DNA of 64,000 nucleotides from Campylobacter jejuni (lineage in GTDB: Bacteria; Campylobacterota; Campylobacteria; Campylobacterales; Campylobacteraceae), in contig JACRSG010000001.1 in NCBI GenBank assembly GCA_014305285.1, positions 186,001-250,000 of the forward strand. The letters run 5' to 3'. Below, in pieces: positions 36,708 through 45,524 of this stretch (within the stretch, counting starts at the first letter, position 1; each line of letters starts with the position of its first letter). Made by a program: the position numbers and the translations under genes. The notes below the pieces were generated by a model. The model did not search any database, was not told where the DNA came from, and worked only from the letters and a program-made list of their open reading frames with translations.

Positions 36708-37404
36708 AGAATGGCCATATTGCTTCTATAACTTTGCTACCCCAAGGTTTTCTTGTGCTTCTATCCACTTCACCTTCTGTTTTATATAGAATTTTAGCAT
36801 CTGCTATATATTTACTATCTATGGTATTGTCTTGACCGATGTCATAAGGACGAATAACACCGCTTAATTGTATGATTTGTTTTTCTCCATTGATTAAAAG
36901 TTCTCTTGAACCTTCGATAAAATAATTACCATTTGATAAAATTTTAATCACACGTGTTGAAATTGTAGTATTGAAACTTTCATTTCTGCTTTGTGAACCT
37001 GTTCCTGTGTAGTTGTTTGTGCTATTGGTTTGAAAGCCTATATTAGAATAAGCATTGACTTTATTAAGAGCACTGGCTACCAGCCCTGAACTTCCTGTTA
37101 AAGTACCTCCACCTAAATTTGAGGTATTGGTTCTGCTTGTTGCTTTGTTAGCTTGTGTGCTTTGAGTGGTGCTTTCTTGTATAACAACTGTAACTAAATC
37201 ATTTACATTCATAGCTTTTTTATCTGAAAATAAAGGATTATCTCCTTTGCCAAAAAGCGATCCTGGTGCACTTTCTACATTATTGCTTTGTTTTGGCGCA
37301 AGTTCTTCTACATAAGCAGGTGGTTTCATTGAAATTTGCGGGTCAACCGTTGCAGAACAACCAAAAAACGCAAATGGTAGCACATAAAATAAAACTTTTT
37401 TCAT
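36706..37404 (-). CDS. flgH: Flagellar L-ring protein FlgH
   Basis: Outer-membrane lipoprotein that forms the L-ring around the flagellar rod. The 232-residue precursor has a lipobox FFGC with lipidated Cys16 and the family features NPLFSDKKAMNVNDLVTVVI and SRELLINGEKQ. No other rod or P-ring gene is adjacent (flgI is absent here), reflecting the scattered flagellar genes of Campylobacter. A sigma-54 promoter with GG-N10-GC spacing lies 52 bases upstream of the ATG. Transcription of this class 2 gene should therefore need RpoN and FlgR. Confidence 0.95.
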   Translation of the reverse strand: MKKVLFYVLPFAFFGCSATVDPQISMKPPAYVEELAPKQSNNVESAPGSLFGKGDNPLFSDKKAMNVNDLVTVVIQESTTQSTQANKATSRTNTSNLGGGTLTGSSGLVASALNKVNAYSNIGFQTNSTNNYTGTGSQSRNESFNTTISTRVIKILSNGNYFIEGSRELLINGEKQIIQLSGVIRPYDIGQDNTIDSKYIADAKILYKTEGEVDRSTRKPWGSKVIEAIWPF

Positions 37405-37455
37405 TTTCGTCCTTTAAAATATGAAATTTTATTTTTTTTGTTAAAATTAAAAAAA

Positions 37456-37470
37456 GCAAAAAGTGTTCCA
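37456..37470 (-). promoter_or_regulatory. Sigma-54 promoter of flgH
   Basis: On the minus strand the site reads TGGAACACTTTTTGC: GG at 37469-37468, ten bases, then GC at 37457-37456, followed by TTTTT. This matches the -24/-12 RpoN consensus with exact spacing and the GGAAC...TTTGCTT form known for Campylobacter flagellar promoters. The start point would be about 12 bases further on, near 37444. It is almost identical to the flgF site at 50721. Confidence 0.85.
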
Positions 37471-37495
37471 TATTTATAAATTCAAGGAGAAAATA

Positions 37496-38998
37496 ATGGC
37501 AAATCTTTATTTGATGAGATCTAGATGTGATGAGTTAAATACTATTATTAGTACAACTTTGCTTAAAAATTATAGCAAAATTTACAAAAATATCGCAATT
37601 TATTGTCCTGTGATATATATACATCGTGTCCCTATTTTGCAAGATTGGTTGGAAGAATTTAATATCAATCAAACTGTAAAAAGTGCTTATGGTTTTACCT
37701 TTAGAGAGGCAATGGAGGAATTTAGCAAAGATCCACATCATTTTTTCAACGTCATTTTAGAAGAATACGAAGAATTAAAACGCAAATACGATTTTGTGCT
37801 TGTAAACAGCTTTTGTGAATTTGGAATACTTGATGGATTTGATCTTAGTATAAAATTGGCTAAAAATCTTAATACCCCTATCGCTGCTATTATTAATGAT
37901 GAAGATAAACTTATAGCCCAAAAATATTTCGATCATGTTCTAGAGGGTCGTAATTATGTTTTGATTAATGAAAATTTTAATTTTGAAGAAGTGCAAAAGC
38001 TTGAAGAGTATGATTTTATAACTCCACATCGTTTTAAATATGAATTGATTAAACAAAGCGTAAAAAACAAAAAAACTGTTGTTTTGCCAGAAAGCAATGA
38101 TGAGAGAATTTTAAAAGCTGCTGAAATTTTATTAAAAAGTAAAGTTGTTGATCTTATTTTATTGGGTGATGAAGAAAAAATCAAACAAGATGCTGCTAGA
38201 TTAAGCCTTGATTTAAGTACCATACAAATTATAAATCCACTCAATTCAGAATATAATCAAGAATTTACTTCCATTTTTTACGAGGCAAGAAAATCTAAAG
38301 GAATGAGTTTAGAAGAGGCTAAGATACTAGTTCAGGATAAAACTTATTTTGGAACTTTGCTTATACATACTGGAAAAGCTGATGCTATGGTTAGTGGAGC
38401 ATCAACTACTACAGCTGAAACGATTCGCCCTGCATTGCAGCTTATCAAAACCAAAGAAGGTATTAGTTCTGTTTCAGGAATTTTCTTTATGGGATTGAAA
38501 GATCAAGTTTTAGCTTTTGCTGATTGTGCTGTAAATCCAAGTCCAAGTGCTGAACAACTTGCAACTAGTGCTTATGTAAGTGCTATGACTGCTAAGTCTT
38601 TTGGACTTGAACCAAGAATAGCTTTGCTTTCTTATTCTAGTGGTGATAGTGGCAAAGGGGAAAGCGTAGATCTTGTAAAAGAAGCATTAAAGATTGCTAA
38701 AGAAAAATACCCTGAGTTAAATATAGATGGTCCTATGCAGTTTGATTGTGCTTATGACCTAAAAACTGCAGCAAAGAAAATGCCAAATTCTAAGATAGCA
38801 GGCCATGCAAATGTATATATTTTTCCTGATCTTAATGCAGCAAATATTTGTTACAAAGCAGTTCAAAGAACCGCTAATGCTTTAGCAATCGGTCCTATTT
38901 TGCAAGGTCTTAAAAAACCTGTTAATGACTTAAGTCGTGGATGTTTGGTAGATGACATTGTAGATACTGTTATTTTAAGTGCTATACAAGCTCAATAG
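37496..38998 (+). CDS. pta: Phosphate acetyltransferase
   Basis: Interconverts acetyl-CoA and acetyl phosphate, the first step of the Pta-AckA acetate pathway. From the ATG at 37496 (AAGGAG upstream) the product is 500 residues. An N-terminal region (about 1-185) is followed by the catalytic domain (about 190-500) with VLPESNDERIL, VSGASTTTAETIRPA and DGPMQFDCAYD. It is shorter than the 714-residue E. coli enzyme because the N-terminal regulatory part is reduced. ackA follows after 13 bases. The leader overlaps the divergent flgH promoter. Confidence 0.94.
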   Translation: MANLYLMRSRCDELNTIISTTLLKNYSKIYKNIAIYCPVIYIHRVPILQDWLEEFNINQTVKSAYGFTFREAMEEFSKDPHHFFNVILEEYEELKRKYDFVLVNSFCEFGILDGFDLSIKLAKNLNTPIAAIINDEDKLIAQKYFDHVLEGRNYVLINENFNFEEVQKLEEYDFITPHRFKYELIKQSVKNKKTVVLPESNDERILKAAEILLKSKVVDLILLGDEEKIKQDAARLSLDLSTIQIINPLNSEYNQEFTSIFYEARKSKGMSLEEAKILVQDKTYFGTLLIHTGKADAMVSGASTTTAETIRPALQLIKTKEGISSVSGIFFMGLKDQVLAFADCAVNPSPSAEQLATSAYVSAMTAKSFGLEPRIALLSYSSGDSGKGESVDLVKEALKIAKEKYPELNIDGPMQFDCAYDLKTAAKKMPNSKIAGHANVYIFPDLNAANICYKAVQRTANALAIGPILQGLKKPVNDLSRGCLVDDIVDTVILSAIQAQ

Positions 38999-39011
38999 AA
39001 AGGAATAATGA

Positions 39012-40202
39012 ATGAAAATTTTAGTTTTAAATTCAGGTTCTTCATCGATTAAATTTAAATTTTTTGATAATAAAATCGTTAAAGCGAGTGGTTGGGTAGA
39101 GAAAATTGGAGAGCAAAATTCAAAAGTTATATTAAAAAATGCTTTAAATAATGAAAGTTTTGAAAGAGAATTAACGATAAAGAATCACGAAGAAGGACTT
39201 CGTATAGTCAATGAACTCTTCAAAGAATCAGGAATTTTAGCGGATTTAAATGCTCTTGATGGCTGTGGCCATCGTATAGTTCATGGGGGAAGAAATTTAA
39301 GCGAGCATTGTTTAATAGATGATTATGTTCTTAAACAGATAGATAGGGTTAGTATTTTTGCTCCCTTGCATAATCCTGCTCATTTAGCAGGTATAAAAAC
39401 AATGATTAAAGCCGCACCTAGTGTTGCAAATGTGGCTATTTTTGATACAGCTTTTCATCGCACCATGCCTGATTTTGCTTATATGTATGCTTTGCCTTAT
39501 GATTTTTATGATAAGTATAATATTAGAAGATATGGTTTTCATGGGACTTCTCATGCTTTTGTTAGTTCTAGAGCGGCAAGTTTGCTTAAAAAAGATAAAA
39601 GCGAACTAAACGTTATCTCTGCTCATCTTGGAAATGGTGCAAGTGTATGTGCTATAGAAAAAGGTAAGAGCGTCGATACTTCTATGGGATTTACTCCACT
39701 TGAGGGGCTTGTTATGGGAACGCGTTGTGGGGATATAGATCCTGCTATTTTACCTTTTATAAGCCATATTAAAGGTTTAACTATAGAAGAAATAGACACA
39801 CTGATGAATAAAAAAAGTGGAGTATATGGAATTTGTGGGTTTAATGATTTTAGAGATATAGAAAGAGGGATAGAACAAGGTAATGATAAAGCACGCTTGG
39901 CTCTTGATATGTTTTGTTATCGTCTTGTAAAATACATAGGAGCTTATTTTGCTGTGTTGCCAAAAACCGATGCTATTATTTTTACCGGCGGTATAGGAGA
40001 AAACGATAGTCTGGTTCGCCAAAAAGTATGCGAGAGATTGGCTCATCTTGGTATTGAGTTAGATTTTGAGCTTAACAAGCAAAGGATTTCGGGCGAAAGA
40101 ATGATAAATCATGCAAATTCTAAAGTTAAAGTGCTTGTTATTCCTACAGATGAAGAATTAGAAATCGCTAGAATCACAGAAGAACTTATCGGTAAAAATT
40201 AA
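39012..40202 (+). CDS. ackA: Acetate kinase
   Basis: Makes ATP and acetate from acetyl phosphate (or the reverse). The 396-residue ASKHA-fold enzyme begins with the NSGSSSIKFK signature (residues 7-16) and carries the second family signature MGFTPLEGLVMGTRCGDID near residues 222-240, including the catalytic Arg. IFTGGIGEND lies near residue 322. AAAGGAATAATG precedes the start. It is the distal gene of the pta-ackA pair, ended by the perfect hairpin at 40208-40237. Confidence 0.97.
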   Translation: MKILVLNSGSSSIKFKFFDNKIVKASGWVEKIGEQNSKVILKNALNNESFERELTIKNHEEGLRIVNELFKESGILADLNALDGCGHRIVHGGRNLSEHCLIDDYVLKQIDRVSIFAPLHNPAHLAGIKTMIKAAPSVANVAIFDTAFHRTMPDFAYMYALPYDFYDKYNIRRYGFHGTSHAFVSSRAASLLKKDKSELNVISAHLGNGASVCAIEKGKSVDTSMGFTPLEGLVMGTRCGDIDPAILPFISHIKGLTIEEIDTLMNKKSGVYGICGFNDFRDIERGIEQGNDKARLALDMFCYRLVKYIGAYFAVLPKTDAIIFTGGIGENDSLVRQKVCERLAHLGIELDFELNKQRISGERMINHANSKVKVLVIPTDEELEIARITEELIGKN

Positions 40203-40207
40203 ATTTT

Positions 40208-40237
40208 AAAAACTATATAAATGTTTATATAGTTTTT
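40208..40237. terminator. Bidirectional terminator between ackA and the type IIG gene
   Basis: AAAAACTATATAAA (40208-40221) pairs perfectly with TTTATATAGTTTTT (40224-40237). The A/T-rich ends give a T-run on either strand, and the stop codon of the leftward restriction-modification gene lies within it. Confidence 0.8.
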
Positions 40238-43200
40238 AGCAAGGTTATGTATTCACTTTGCTTTTCATTGAATACCTTAAAAGTGCTTATCATGTAAGAA
40301 AATTCATCATCACTTAAATCATAAAGTTTTTTAACCAATAAATCATTTTTTGCTCTTAAGATATCATAAGCTTTTTTCGTTTTTGGAATTTCTTCATTTT
40401 TTATATTCAATTCTTGTTTTAGCTCATCAAAATGACGATTTTGATCATTGTAAAGCTGTAAAAGTAAAGCATTTTTAGCGAGGGTTTTATAAATTTCATT
40501 GTTTTGAAATTCTTTATCACTTGGTTGAGGCAGAGGAATTCTTTCTAGATAGGTTTTGCTTACATTGATTTGTACCATATTTCTTATGATAAAATCAACC
40601 ACTAAAGAATTTAACAAAGCCAAAACAAATAAAACCCTTTCATAAGGCACTATATCCATATAAATTTCATCATCTTTTACAATATATTGTTTTGGTGCAT
40701 TTGCAAACATACTATGTCCAAAACCACAATTTTTTGGCAATAAAGAAGCTATCAAGGTTCTTTCATCGGTATCTCTTGCAACGGCTCTATATCCAAGTCT
40801 AAAAAATTCTCTATCGTATTTTATCAAATCAGGCTTTGGCTCTTTACCGGTGGCCTTTTTAGCTCTTGAAAGTTCTTTGCTTTTTAAACGCTCATCAAAT
40901 TTAGCCTTTTCTAAAAAATAAGTAGCTTGGCTAAAATTTGCATCAAATTGATGTATCATTTTACCTTCATATAAGGGTAAAAGTCCTTCTCTAAACTCTT
41001 CTATAAACCAATCTTTATCATTTGTCATATCAAGTTCTCTTCTAAAATCTATATAATCAAAAGACAAGTTTTGAAAAGCATTGTAGCATTTTCTTAGAAT
41101 TTCTAAAGCCTGTTTGTCTTTTAGCTCCATTAAGGCTAGGTGAGTTGGGCTTAGCTTTTTGATATCTTTTAAACTTAGAGTTAAAATCTCCTCTTTGTTT
41201 TTTAGTGAGTTCATATCTGTTTTATAAAACATCGTTTTGATTTTGTGAGTGTGATTTGCTTGTGTGTTTTTTATAAGCATAAGAGCAAATTTATACCTTG
41301 AATCCACATCAGCAAATATAGCTTGTCTATTTTCAAAACTATAAAAATACTCTAAAGTTTTATTTTCTAAAATTTCTTTTCTTAAAGTCAAGCTTCCATC
41401 TTCAAACATCAAAGCACTAGGAAGAACATAAGCTAAATTTCCATCTTGTTTTAAAAGAGAAAGATTTTTTTCTACAAAAAGACGAAATAAATTTCCATCT
41501 CCACTGCCTTTGTTTAAAGGATAAGCTTTTTTATAATACTTGCTTAAATCATTTATATATGCTTTTTGTTTTTCATAATTTTGCTTTATATAATCTTTCG
41601 CTAGCAAATTGTCTTGAATTTCTTTTTTCTTGCTAGCGATTAAGCTTCTATAATCGCTTTTATATTGCGGAAAGAAATCATCGTCACTAAATTTAGTTTT
41701 ATCCCAAGGTGGATTACCTATGATGATATCAAAGCCTTTAAAGACTTGATTTTCTACGATTTCAGGAAATTCTAACTCATAGTTAAAGAAATTAAATTCT
41801 TTTTGATATTTGCTAATGACAGCTTTTGCTTGTTCATTTTGGCTTAAATTTTGTATATCATCTTGACTTAGGGCTTTTAGAATTTGTAATTCTTCTTTGT
41901 TGACAAAATGAAGCGTGTTGATATAGTTTAGATATAAATTTAGTTTATTAAGTTTTGGTGTGATTTCATTTTGATAGATTTGTTTAGATTGTTTGATTTG
42001 TTCTTCGTTGGTATCTTTTAGATTGTCAAGTTTTTCAAATACTTCTTGTAAAATTTCAAATTCTTGTGTTATCGAATTTGTAAAAAGGTTGCTTGAGTTT
42101 TGTTTTATCAAATCTTTAAAATCACTTAGGTTAGAATTTATCAAAGCATTGCCGCACTTTATGTGGTGTTCTATAAAAGAAAGTGGGGTTCCAAAGATAA
42201 AACTATCTATCCAAAGGCTAAGTTTAGTAAGCTCTATGCTAAAAGGGTTTAAATCCACCCCATAAATAATGCGTTTTAGTAAAAGTCGTTTTAAAATATC
42301 ACTCTCATCTACTTCATAGTCTTGCACAAAATCTTTTATATAGTTTAAAATATTTTCTTTTTCTTCTTCGTAAAGTTCTTTTAAATTTGTAAAATGATCA
42401 AAATCTGATAAAACAATGTGTGTAATAGCATTTAAAACTCCAACTAAAAAATGTCCACTACCGCAAGCATTGTCTAGTATTTTAAATTTCAAAATATTTT
42501 CATTGTTTAGTTTGTCTTTTAAAGCACTTTGGATTAAAAAATTAGTTATGGATTGAGGTGTGTAAAAGCTTGCGCTTGCTTTTCTTGAGTTGCTAGTATT
42601 TTTAAGGTAAATTTGTCCTTTTTTGTAAAAGGTGTATTTTTCTACTTTTTTTGATTTTTCTAAAATTTTGAAATCATAATTATCAAAATAACATTCTATT
42701 TCTTTTGATTTTTCTTTATAGCTTACATAGTAAATATCTTCATTTGCTATTTCAAAAAAATAAGAAAGCAAGCCTTCATAAATCGTGCCTAAATGTTCTA
42801 CACTTAAAGTTTTGTAATCTCTTTTAAAGCTTAGATTTTTATCTTTAAAATTTAATAATTGGTTTAAAATGAATTTTAAATCTTTATCGTTAAAGATTTT
42901 TGGCGTGCTTAAAAGAGCGGTTTTGCTCTCATCAAACAAACCGCCATTAAAAACAGGCATGTCAAAATTGCCTTTGCCTTTGTTGTAAATGTTGAAAATA
43001 TTTTCAAGTTCTCCAAAGCCACTACTTGAGCTTTCATCTTCTTGTAAATTTTCAAGTAAGGTTCTAAGACTGATTTTACTTTTAAAATACTTATGTTTTT
43101 CTAGTATAATTTCAAATTTATCTTCAAAATAAGCAATAAATAAAAGCCTAAAGATAAAATATAAAGAATTTTCATAGATTAGTTTTAAATCCGCCTTTGT

Positions 43201-43977
43201 TTTATTGTAAATTCTAGAGCCTATGAATTCAAATAAAGATTCATTTCCATTGGTTCCGTAAATGATAGATTTTAAATCATCTTCTATTTTGATTTTTGAA
43301 AGTTTATTGTTTTGTAGAGTTATTTCTAAATGATCTTCTTTTTCTGTGAAATTAAAAGCGCTAAATACACTATAAAAATACGCAAAAGCTTCAATATTTT
43401 GATCTTCAATGATTTTTTCTAGATTGATTTCGTAAAAAACTTTGTTTGAATTCAGTATAGAATTATCATAAAAACGCCAAAATCTACCATTGGTTAAAAA
43501 ACCATAATTTTTCTTAAGATTGCCTAGATATCTTAGAATTTGAAAGTGAGGGTTGTCTTTTACTTTTTTATTGTCTATTTCTATATTATAAGCTTTTGAC
43601 TCTAAAATGATTGTGAAATCATTGCTTGATTTTTTTGTTTCTTTGTCTAAATTTTCGTATTTTGATTTTAATTTGTCATTGCTAAAAAGTAGAAAATCAG
43701 GTTTTTCCAATTTTCCTTGTATGATTTTTTCATCTTGTCTTACAAAGCACCACCCTAAAATTTCTAATACTTTTGATATAAATTCATCTTCAAATTGATG
43801 TTCGTTTTGTTTTATAAATTTGTCTTTGCTATAAATTTTTATAATTTCATTTAAAATATCTTTAAAGGCTTTTTGATTTGCCTTGAAATTATAAATGTTA
43901 GGAAAGTCAATTTCTAAAGAATAGCTTGTAAAAAGATTATTGTTAAGGTATTTTTTAAGTTCTTGATAGTAATTCAT
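40225..43977 (-). CDS. Type IIG restriction-modification enzyme (fused endonuclease and adenine methyltransferase)
   Basis: 1250-residue single-chain enzyme. The N-terminal nuclease has a PD-ExK site at P93-D94...E126-S-K128. A helical connector follows. The methyltransferase core has the AdoMet motif I DNACGSG (residues 502-508) and the catalytic motif IV NPPW (755-758), an N6-adenine type. The C-terminal third is expected to be the target recognition domain, with PLPQPSDKEF near a typical TRD boundary. No separate specificity or methylase gene is adjacent. The frame is uninterrupted and has no long homopolymer, so expression is probably constant. Recognition sequence cannot be read from sequence. 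Confidence 0.9.
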   Translation of the reverse strand: MNYYQELKKYLNNNLFTSYSLEIDFPNIYNFKANQKAFKDILNEIIKIYSKDKFIKQNEHQFEDEFISKVLEILGWCFVRQDEKIIQGKLEKPDFLLFSNDKLKSKYENLDKETKKSSNDFTIILESKAYNIEIDNKKVKDNPHFQILRYLGNLKKNYGFLTNGRFWRFYDNSILNSNKVFYEINLEKIIEDQNIEAFAYFYSVFSAFNFTEKEDHLEITLQNNKLSKIKIEDDLKSIIYGTNGNESLFEFIGSRIYNKTKADLKLIYENSLYFIFRLLFIAYFEDKFEIILEKHKYFKSKISLRTLLENLQEDESSSSGFGELENIFNIYNKGKGNFDMPVFNGGLFDESKTALLSTPKIFNDKDLKFILNQLLNFKDKNLSFKRDYKTLSVEHLGTIYEGLLSYFFEIANEDIYYVSYKEKSKEIECYFDNYDFKILEKSKKVEKYTFYKKGQIYLKNTSNSRKASASFYTPQSITNFLIQSALKDKLNNENILKFKILDNACGSGHFLVGVLNAITHIVLSDFDHFTNLKELYEEEKENILNYIKDFVQDYEVDESDILKRLLLKRIIYGVDLNPFSIELTKLSLWIDSFIFGTPLSFIEHHIKCGNALINSNLSDFKDLIKQNSSNLFTNSITQEFEILQEVFEKLDNLKDTNEEQIKQSKQIYQNEITPKLNKLNLYLNYINTLHFVNKEELQILKALSQDDIQNLSQNEQAKAVISKYQKEFNFFNYELEFPEIVENQVFKGFDIIIGNPPWDKTKFSDDDFFPQYKSDYRSLIASKKKEIQDNLLAKDYIKQNYEKQKAYINDLSKYYKKAYPLNKGSGDGNLFRLFVEKNLSLLKQDGNLAYVLPSALMFEDGSLTLRKEILENKTLEYFYSFENRQAIFADVDSRYKFALMLIKNTQANHTHKIKTMFYKTDMNSLKNKEEILTLSLKDIKKLSPTHLALMELKDKQALEILRKCYNAFQNLSFDYIDFRRELDMTNDKDWFIEEFREGLLPLYEGKMIHQFDANFSQATYFLEKAKFDERLKSKELSRAKKATGKEPKPDLIKYDREFFRLGYRAVARDTDERTLIASLLPKNCGFGHSMFANAPKQYIVKDDEIYMDIVPYERVLFVLALLNSLVVDFIIRNMVQINVSKTYLERIPLPQPSDKEFQNNEIYKTLAKNALLLQLYNDQNRHFDELKQELNIKNEEIPKTKKAYDILRAKNDLLVKKLYDLSDDEFSYMISTFKVFNEKQSEYITLLKTI

Positions 43978-44018
43978 GGCTTTCTTTCTAAAGTATTTTT
44001 AAAAATTTGACATTTTAA

Positions 44019-44024
44019 ATTATA
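44019..44024 (-). promoter_or_regulatory. Candidate -10 box for the type IIG gene
   Basis: TATAAT in the context AGATATAAT on the minus strand, 41 bases before the ATG at 43977; the leader of about 34 bases includes AAAGAAAG near the start. Sequence inference. Confidence 0.5.
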
Positions 44025-44093
44025 TCTAAAAAACTTTAAAGACTTGTGCTTATTTATGAAAATGATTTTTAGTTGGAATTAATTTTCTTTAGA

Positions 44094-44099
44094 TAAAAT
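44094..44099 (+). promoter_or_regulatory. Candidate -10 box for the 163-residue membrane protein gene
   Basis: TAAAAT in GATAAAATT, 22 bases before the preferred ATG at 44122. This makes the TTG at 44101 an unlikely start, because it would precede or coincide with the transcription start. Confidence 0.45.
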
Positions 44100-44121
44100 T
44101 TTGATTAAAAAAGCATGGATT

Positions 44122-44613
44122 ATGAAAAAATTTAAAGAATTTAGCCTTCGTTTTTTATTTAAAGTATCAGAACAACCTGTTTTAGTGAAGGAATTATTAG
44201 AAGCAAATGCACTTTTTAATGACGGCATGCTTGTAGATCCTTCTAAGCTCAATTTTAATTTCAAAATTCTAAATTCTTATATTTATTTTGGTGTTTTTTG
44301 TGCTGTAATTTTGTTGCCATTGCTTTTAATTACTCATTATTTTTTAACAAAACTTGACTTTCATATCAGTATAGTAAGTGCCGTTATGGTTACTGCTTGT
44401 GCATTTATAGGATATGATATTTTTAAAGTTTATACTCGCAAAATAATCTCAAAAAAATTAATACAAAAAGCTTGGGCTTTACATTTTCCTTATTTTGCTT
44501 ATGAAAAATACTCTATAAGGGCAGGTGAAATTTACAAAGAAGCTTTAAAAGAAGAAATTCCAAAAGCAAATTTAGAACAGTATGTTTTAGATAAGATTAT
44601 TCACTCTAAATAA
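44122..44613 (+). CDS. Membrane protein of unknown function
   Basis: From the ATG at 44122 the product is 163 residues. There are two adjacent membrane segments (about residues 48-70 and 78-97, with VFCAVILLPLLLI and AVMVTACAFIGYDIF), flanked by a basic N-terminal part and a C-terminal charged region. I recognise no domain. A TTG 21 bases upstream could extend it by seven residues but is close to the expected transcription start. Its last 13 bases overlap the end of the convergent FtsL-like gene, with no terminator between. Confidence 0.75.
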   Translation: MKKFKEFSLRFLFKVSEQPVLVKELLEANALFNDGMLVDPSKLNFNFKILNSYIYFGVFCAVILLPLLLITHYFLTKLDFHISIVSAVMVTACAFIGYDIFKVYTRKIISKKLIQKAWALHFPYFAYEKYSIRAGEIYKEALKEEIPKANLEQYVLDKIIHSK

Positions 44614-45521
44614 TCTAAAATTTGATTTTGAAATCGCATATTTTCAAGTCTTCTTTTTAAATCTTTATTTTCTTCGTTTAAAACGCTTTCTTCTGTTCTT
44701 AATGTAGCAATTTCTTTACTAAGATAATAAATGTGATTTCTAATATAAATTTGTGGAGCAAATAAAAATAATGCAAAACTAACAAGCAAAGCTGCAAAAA
44801 GAAGATGATTGAAATTTAGGTTTCTATCTTCTTTGGTGGCATTAGAGAAGCCTTCTAATAAAACATTTTTCGCTTTTTGAGCATCTTCATCATTTTGTTG
44901 TTCTTCTTGAGTTTGAGTCGATGGTTTTGGAAGTTCTTGCTTGTTTTCTTGTGGTGTTATTTTTTTTTGTAAATTTTCCAAACTTTGTTTAATATCAGGT
45001 TGTTTTTCTATAGTTTGGGAATTTTGTATTTTGGGTTCAGTTTTTTGAAATTTTTCTATAGATTTTATAGATTCTTTTTTTTCTTTTTTATTTTGAGTAG
45101 GAATTTGATCGTTTTTTGTTTGAATTGGTGCTTTGGTTTGAATATTTTTTATCTCGTTTATTTTTTTTCTTCCAAATGAAAAATTTTTTTTAGTTTTTTT
45201 ATCTTCTTGTTTTTTTCTTTCTTTCATTTTGGAAAAAATTTTTTTAGCAAGAGATTGTTTTTCTTCTAATTTAACATTGATCAGATCTTCTTTTAAATAT
45301 ATATTTGATTTTTTAGTATGTTTTGACTCATACTCTTCATCGAGTTCTTTTAAGAATTTATTAGGAGTCTTTTTTTTAAAACGACGCCTTAAAATATCAT
45401 CGCTAGAAATTTCATCCCTTAAATCATCATCAAGCGGTTTGCCTTGATTTATAGCACGAGAAAATTTCAGCATTTTTTGGCGTATGTTTTGGCGTTCTTT
45501 TATAAAATCATCTTCTAGCAT
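44601..45521 (-). CDS. FtsL-like membrane protein with long charged N-terminal region
   Basis: 306-residue protein. Residues 1-235 are cytoplasmic, very rich in Lys, Glu and Gln, and probably disordered. One membrane segment (about 238-258) follows. The last ~45 residues form a periplasmic leucine-zipper-like coiled coil (SKEIATLRTEESVLNEENKD onward). The C-terminal third matches FtsL, the small division protein of the FtsQLB complex, and the gene sits three bases after rsmH, exactly where ftsL lies in dcw clusters. The long N-terminal extension is not typical of FtsL (~100-120 residues). Annotated elsewhere only as a membrane protein; the FtsL idea is inference. Confidence 0.6.
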   Translation of the reverse strand: MLEDDFIKERQNIRQKMLKFSRAINQGKPLDDDLRDEISSDDILRRRFKKKTPNKFLKELDEEYESKHTKKSNIYLKEDLINVKLEEKQSLAKKIFSKMKERKKQEDKKTKKNFSFGRKKINEIKNIQTKAPIQTKNDQIPTQNKKEKKESIKSIEKFQKTEPKIQNSQTIEKQPDIKQSLENLQKKITPQENKQELPKPSTQTQEEQQNDEDAQKAKNVLLEGFSNATKEDRNLNFNHLLFAALLVSFALFLFAPQIYIRNHIYYLSKEIATLRTEESVLNEENKDLKRRLENMRFQNQILDYLE

Positions 45522-45524
45522 TGT

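Noticed and set aside
37463-38998. Longer pta starting with GTG at 37463
   Set aside because: It would lie inside the divergent flgH promoter and has no ribosome site; ATG at 37496 follows AAGGAG.
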